NCBI GenBank assembly: GCA_009929695.1
Contig: RZZW01000008.1
Span: 1 to 64,000 of the forward strand
Length of the DNA: 64,000 bases
DNA from: Clostridia bacterium
Lineage (GTDB): Bacteria > Bacillota > Clostridia > Oscillospirales > Ruminococcaceae
Reading direction: 5' to 3'
Shown: piece by piece, positions 60,907 to 64,000 of the stretch
Numbering within the stretch: the stretch's first letter is position 1
Layout of the letters: each line of letters opens with the position of its first letter
The notes under the pieces: model-generated
Database searches by the model: none
The model's input: the letters and a program-made list of their open reading frames with translations, nothing else
Told to the model about the DNA's origin: nothing
Position numbers and translations under genes: made by a program

Positions 60907-63256
60907 AAATATCAGAGATAATTTGAATTGGCAAGAGTTTTTATCGCGCAGCGACATGCTCTGGACAAAAATGCCGGTGTGCAAAAGCTTTGGAGACAAG
61001 ATTTTCAAAGGAACGCCGATGACGGATGGCTTTTTGGAGCATTTAAACGAGCCTGACGCAAGAGCCTTGACGCAGGACTACACCGCCTTTGACAGCGCAC
61101 CGTTTTTGGGCAACGGAACGCTTGGCATGATGCTTTGGGAAAACGCAAAAGGCGCGCGCTTTGAGATAAACAGAAGCGACGCCTACGATATGCGCGAGGG
61201 CTGCGCGGTGCTTTATGGGCGAAACCGCATTTTAAACGGCTATTATCAGCTCTTATATAAAGGTAAGCCCACAAATAATTGCAGCCTGCGCCTTGATTTA
61301 TGGAACGCACAATTAAAGGGCGAAATTTTCACAAGCGTCGGCGGTTTTTACATAAGCGCATACGTTCACGCATTGCAAAATCTCATCGTGCTGCACATAG
61401 AGCCGTTTGGCGGCGAGGAGGTAAAGCTGGAATTTATTCCGCTGCCTTCAACCGCCGTGCGCCCTATTTTGCGCGGGGAAAAGGTGGACGGGTGGGGAGA
61501 ATATCCGCCTGCGCTTCAATCGACAAGCGGCAATGTGCACATGAGCGTGCAGAGGCTGACAAATATGCGCGACGGCAAGCCGAATGAGCGCATAGAAAAC
61601 GAGGGCTGCTTTGCAAACGCGTGGGCAAAGCAAGAGGACGGCTCGACGTTTTTTATAACGGCTGCGTTTAATAACCCCGACGCGCGGCAAATAACTCAAA
61701 TACAAGCGAAAAACTGCATTATTTCTGCACAGATGGTAGGTGAAACACTGCTTGCAGAGCAGCACCGTGAATGGTGGCACACAGCGTATAAAAAGAGCTT
61801 TGTGTCTCTGCCCGATGCAAGGCTTGAAAGCTTTTATAATATACAACTTTACAAAGCGCTCTCCGCCGCGCGTGAAGGCTCTGCCGCGATAGATAATTTT
61901 GGCCCGTGGTTTAAGCCAAGCGGGTGGAGCGCACTTTGGGCTAATCTCAATGTGCAGATGGCATATTCTGCTTTTGCATTTGCAGGCCATGCGGAGATAT
62001 TAAAATCGTTTGCGCATTTTTTAAACAAAGAGCAGCTTGAAAAGTGTGCAAAAAGCGATTTGCTTGAAAGCTATAAAGCGGGCAGCATGGCGCTGCCGTG
62101 CGTTATGCCGGCTGTAAAAATTGAGGGCGAGGTCATACCGCCAAAGGGAGAAAGCGAAGTGCGCACCACACTTGGCAATTTGCCGTACTGCCTTGTGTAT
62201 CTTTGGGACGCCTACGCCGTCACGATGAACGATGAATTTTTAAAAGAAACGCTGTTTCCGCTTTTGAAAGGCGCGCTGCTTTATTATGAATGTTATTTGT
62301 ACGAAGGCAGCGACAAAAAGCTGCATTTGCCATACTCGTGGTCGCCTGAATGGGCTGTGAACACAAAGGACACAAGCTTTGAGCTTGCGCTGCTAAGGTG
62401 GGTGTGCCAAAAGCTTGAATACACAGCAAATCGGCTTGAAATTAAAGACGATGCCGTGCAAAGAGCAAGCGAAATATCAAAAAACCTCACGGACTATCCA
62501 AGCGACGACAAGCAGGGGCTTTATATCGGCAAGGACGCACCTTATAATGTAAGCCACAGGCATTGGTCGCACATGTTTTCGATATATCCGACGCGGCTTA
62601 TACAGTATACAACACAGCAAAACAGGCGGCTTATTGATTTATCAATGAGGCAGTATATGTCTTTGCCGTCGGCGTATACGGGGTTTTCATGGGTGGCAAT
62701 CGCGTCGCTTTACGCTGTGTGCAAAAACGGAAATGCGGCGCGGGACAGCCTGCACAAGCTGCTTAATGCCGAGTATCTGCATCCAAACACAATGTATACA
62801 GAGATGGAGGAACTTGAATGGCCGACGCTTGAAACGCCAATAAGCGTGGCGCGAAGCATACAGGAAATGCTGCTTTGCAGCGAAAACGGTGTGCTGGAGC
62901 CATTTTGCGCCGTGCCTGACGATTGGGCAGACGTGTGCTTTGAGGAGCTTTTGGCAAACGGCGCGTTTGCAGTGAGCGCAAGGAGAGCAAACGGCGAAAC
63001 GCAGTGGGTACTTATAGAAAGCCTCGCGGGCGAGCCATGCGCCGTAAAGCACGGCATAAACGGCAAAGTAAAATCGCTCGGCAGCAGCGCCTTTGAGCTT
63101 GTTTATAATGAAAATAACAACATCTGCGCCATACAAGGCTTTAAAAAAGGCGACTGGCTCATGCTGTGCAAAGAGGATTGTGACATAGATAAAATAGAAA
63201 TAAAACCGGTCGTACATACAACACCCGAAAAGCATTGGGGCGGACAAAAAGCGTAG
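60899..63256 (+). CDS. GH95-like (alpha/alpha)6-barrel glycosidase
   Basis: A 785-residue cytoplasmic protein resembling GH95 (1,2-alpha-L-fucosidase/galactosidase). N-terminal PFLGNGTLGMMLWENAKG matches the GH95 lead beta-sandwich; the barrel has an N-x-N pair in WANLNVQMAYSAF, a Glu in LPYSWSPEWA, and HRHWSHMFSIYP, all GH95-like. The usual DGNFG near the end is not found: the aligned stretch reads LETPISVARSIQEMLLCS, so the catalytic base system differs and the substrate may too. The frame is intact, with GGAGAG before ATG 60899, but it overlaps the truncated binding-protein gene by 8 bp, so its expression now depends on the damaged operon. Confidence 0.7.
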   Translation: MNKNIRDNLNWQEFLSRSDMLWTKMPVCKSFGDKIFKGTPMTDGFLEHLNEPDARALTQDYTAFDSAPFLGNGTLGMMLWENAKGARFEINRSDAYDMREGCAVLYGRNRILNGYYQLLYKGKPTNNCSLRLDLWNAQLKGEIFTSVGGFYISAYVHALQNLIVLHIEPFGGEEVKLEFIPLPSTAVRPILRGEKVDGWGEYPPALQSTSGNVHMSVQRLTNMRDGKPNERIENEGCFANAWAKQEDGSTFFITAAFNNPDARQITQIQAKNCIISAQMVGETLLAEQHREWWHTAYKKSFVSLPDARLESFYNIQLYKALSAAREGSAAIDNFGPWFKPSGWSALWANLNVQMAYSAFAFAGHAEILKSFAHFLNKEQLEKCAKSDLLESYKAGSMALPCVMPAVKIEGEVIPPKGESEVRTTLGNLPYCLVYLWDAYAVTMNDEFLKETLFPLLKGALLYYECYLYEGSDKKLHLPYSWSPEWAVNTKDTSFELALLRWVCQKLEYTANRLEIKDDAVQRASEISKNLTDYPSDDKQGLYIGKDAPYNVSHRHWSHMFSIYPTRLIQYTTQQNRRLIDLSMRQYMSLPSAYTGFSWVAIASLYAVCKNGNAARDSLHKLLNAEYLHPNTMYTEMEELEWPTLETPISVARSIQEMLLCSENGVLEPFCAVPDDWADVCFEELLANGAFAVSARRANGETQWVLIESLAGEPCAVKHGINGKVKSLGSSAFELVYNENNNICAIQGFKKGDWLMLCKEDCDIDKIEIKPVVHTTPEKHWGGQKA

Positions 63257-63299
63257 CTTGGCGATACGGAGCAATTACATGCCTACAAACATTTTGCTT

Positions 63300-64000
63300 T
63301 TATAAAAATTGTTTGAATGTTTTTTTAGCTTGCTTTTTTGCTCTATGCATATTTAAAATAAATCGAACGCCTATGACGAGCAGGTTGGCTTCGGCGTTGC
63401 CGCACGAGGAGACGGACTTCAAATGCTTTTTGTGCGCGCTTGCATATGCGGCGTTGCAGGGGTGCGCGTTATCCTGTGTGTATGCGGTAACCGCTGTGCC
63501 GCCGACAGCTACTGCACTGTCTGAAACCGCCAAAAGCTCATCCTTTATGTCGCAATGAATTTCACCGCAAATGCTTGAAAGCGCCTGTATGCTTTGCTCG
63601 CAAGCACCGTTATAAGATGGCGCAAGGCTCTGCGCCTGCGGCATGGTGGCACTGTATAAGTCTACTACACAGCCGTTGCCGCGCGTGGGGTAATGGCGCT
63701 GCTTGCCATAGTATGCGCCAAACGGATTGAGCGATAAAATGCGCTTGCCATTTTTTGTGCGCAGGCGCATGGGACAGTGAGCCATGCTGCCAAGCACGCT
63801 GCGGTCATGTGCGATGGCAAGCCCTTTTTGACTGTCTGATACACAAAGAAGCCCGCCCGTAAGCTGATGATTAAAGGAATCCATACATTCGTTTTCGGGA
63901 AAAGCCGTCCAAAAGTCAGCAAGTTTATAGCTGCTTATATCGTTCATGAAATTGCGCTTTGCAATTAGCGCGGCATAGTCAAGCGCAAGTGTAAACCCAA
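63300..64000 (-). CDS. C-terminal part of an unidentified protein
   Basis: The frame is open from the right edge of the window (starting within ...GFTLALDYAALIAKRN) to a stop at 63300, so only the last 233 residues are seen; the ATG at 63947 is internal. Recognisable stretches are HDRSVLGSMAHCPMRLR, FGAYYGKQRHYPTRGNG and QSLAPSYNGACEQSIQAL; I do not know a family for them. A beta-rich, glycoside-hydrolase-like C-terminus is possible given the neighbour, but that is a guess. It converges with the GH95-like gene. Confidence 0.6.
   Translation of the reverse strand, partial: GFTLALDYAALIAKRNFMNDISSYKLADFWTAFPENECMDSFNHQLTGGLLCVSDSQKGLAIAHDRSVLGSMAHCPMRLRTKNGKRILSLNPFGAYYGKQRHYPTRGNGCVVDLYSATMPQAQSLAPSYNGACEQSIQALSSICGEIHCDIKDELLAVSDSAVAVGGTAVTAYTQDNAHPCNAAYASAHKKHLKSVSSCGNAEANLLVIGVRFILNMHRAKKQAKKTFKQFL

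Overview
This 64 kb window looks like a chromosome segment of an anaerobic, gut-type Clostridia (Firmicutes). The evidence is strong AGGAGG-type ribosome binding sites with frequent TTG/GTG starts, YesM/AraC-type two-component systems beside sugar ABC transporters, FadR/GntR regulators, and a catabolic repertoire aimed at plant or host sugars and sugar acids. No rRNA, tRNA, CRISPR array or phage was seen. The species cannot be named from this sequence.

Region 1 (0.5-11.4 kb, minus strand) is a tightly overlapping eight-gene operon that reads as a Gram-positive Pel-type exopolysaccharide locus: a PelD-like protein with a fused epimerase domain, a PelE-like protein, a DUF2194/PelA-like deacetylase, PelF, PelG, then a CotH-like kinase lipoprotein, a VTC-domain polyphosphate polymerase and a DUF4956 membrane protein. 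The PelA-like gene has one in-frame amber codon near its start. Region 2 (11.6-13.9 kb) holds an ArsC-like protein without its cysteine and an arsR - permease - thioredoxin metalloid operon with a consensus promoter and a palindromic operator. Region 3 (13.9-25.0 kb) has a sialic acid lyase (nanA), then a GH94 disaccharide phosphorylase, a phosphohexomutase, a YesM-type sensor kinase, an ABC sugar importer (one binding protein, two permeases) and the cognate AraC-type response regulator.

Region 4 (25.2-38.5 kb) is a divergent catabolic island around a 0.4 kb control region, each arm headed by its own GntR regulator. The left arm carries ketopantoate-reductase-like, cyclase/kynurenine-formamidase-like, SDR, YiaL-like and M28 peptidase genes. 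The right arm carries an organic-anion transporter, a HyuA-like hydantoinase/oxoprolinase without HyuB, an unrecognised HExxH protein, YiaK-like and YiaL-like proteins and a zinc dehydrogenase. The substrate is unknown and this is the best candidate for an undescribed pathway. Region 5 (38.7-48.3 kb) is a FadR-controlled sugar-acid operon: TRAP transporter, KduI/IolB-like isomerase, GldA-like dehydrogenase, ManD/RspA-like dehydratase, SDR and an IlvD/EDD dehydratase. Copies of one operator-like motif sit at the regulator promoter and inside the TRAP promoter.

Region 6 (48.3-58.0 kb) is a leftward four-carbon acid-sugar operon (DUF1537 kinase, sialidase-fold protein, iron alcohol dehydrogenase, DapA-type aldolase, PdxA2, SLC13 transporter, VOC protein) facing a PrpR-like regulator that has lost GAFTGA and Walker B. 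Region 7 (58.0-63.3 kb) is a decaying sugar operon: a kinase-regulator fusion made by deletion and broken by stops and a frameshift, a frameshifted and truncated binding protein, and an apparently intact GH95-like hydrolase. The window ends inside an unidentified leftward gene.

Intergenic gaps are littered with at least two families of palindromic repeats, including a 165 bp MITE-like element with terminal inverted repeats and an AATT target duplication.
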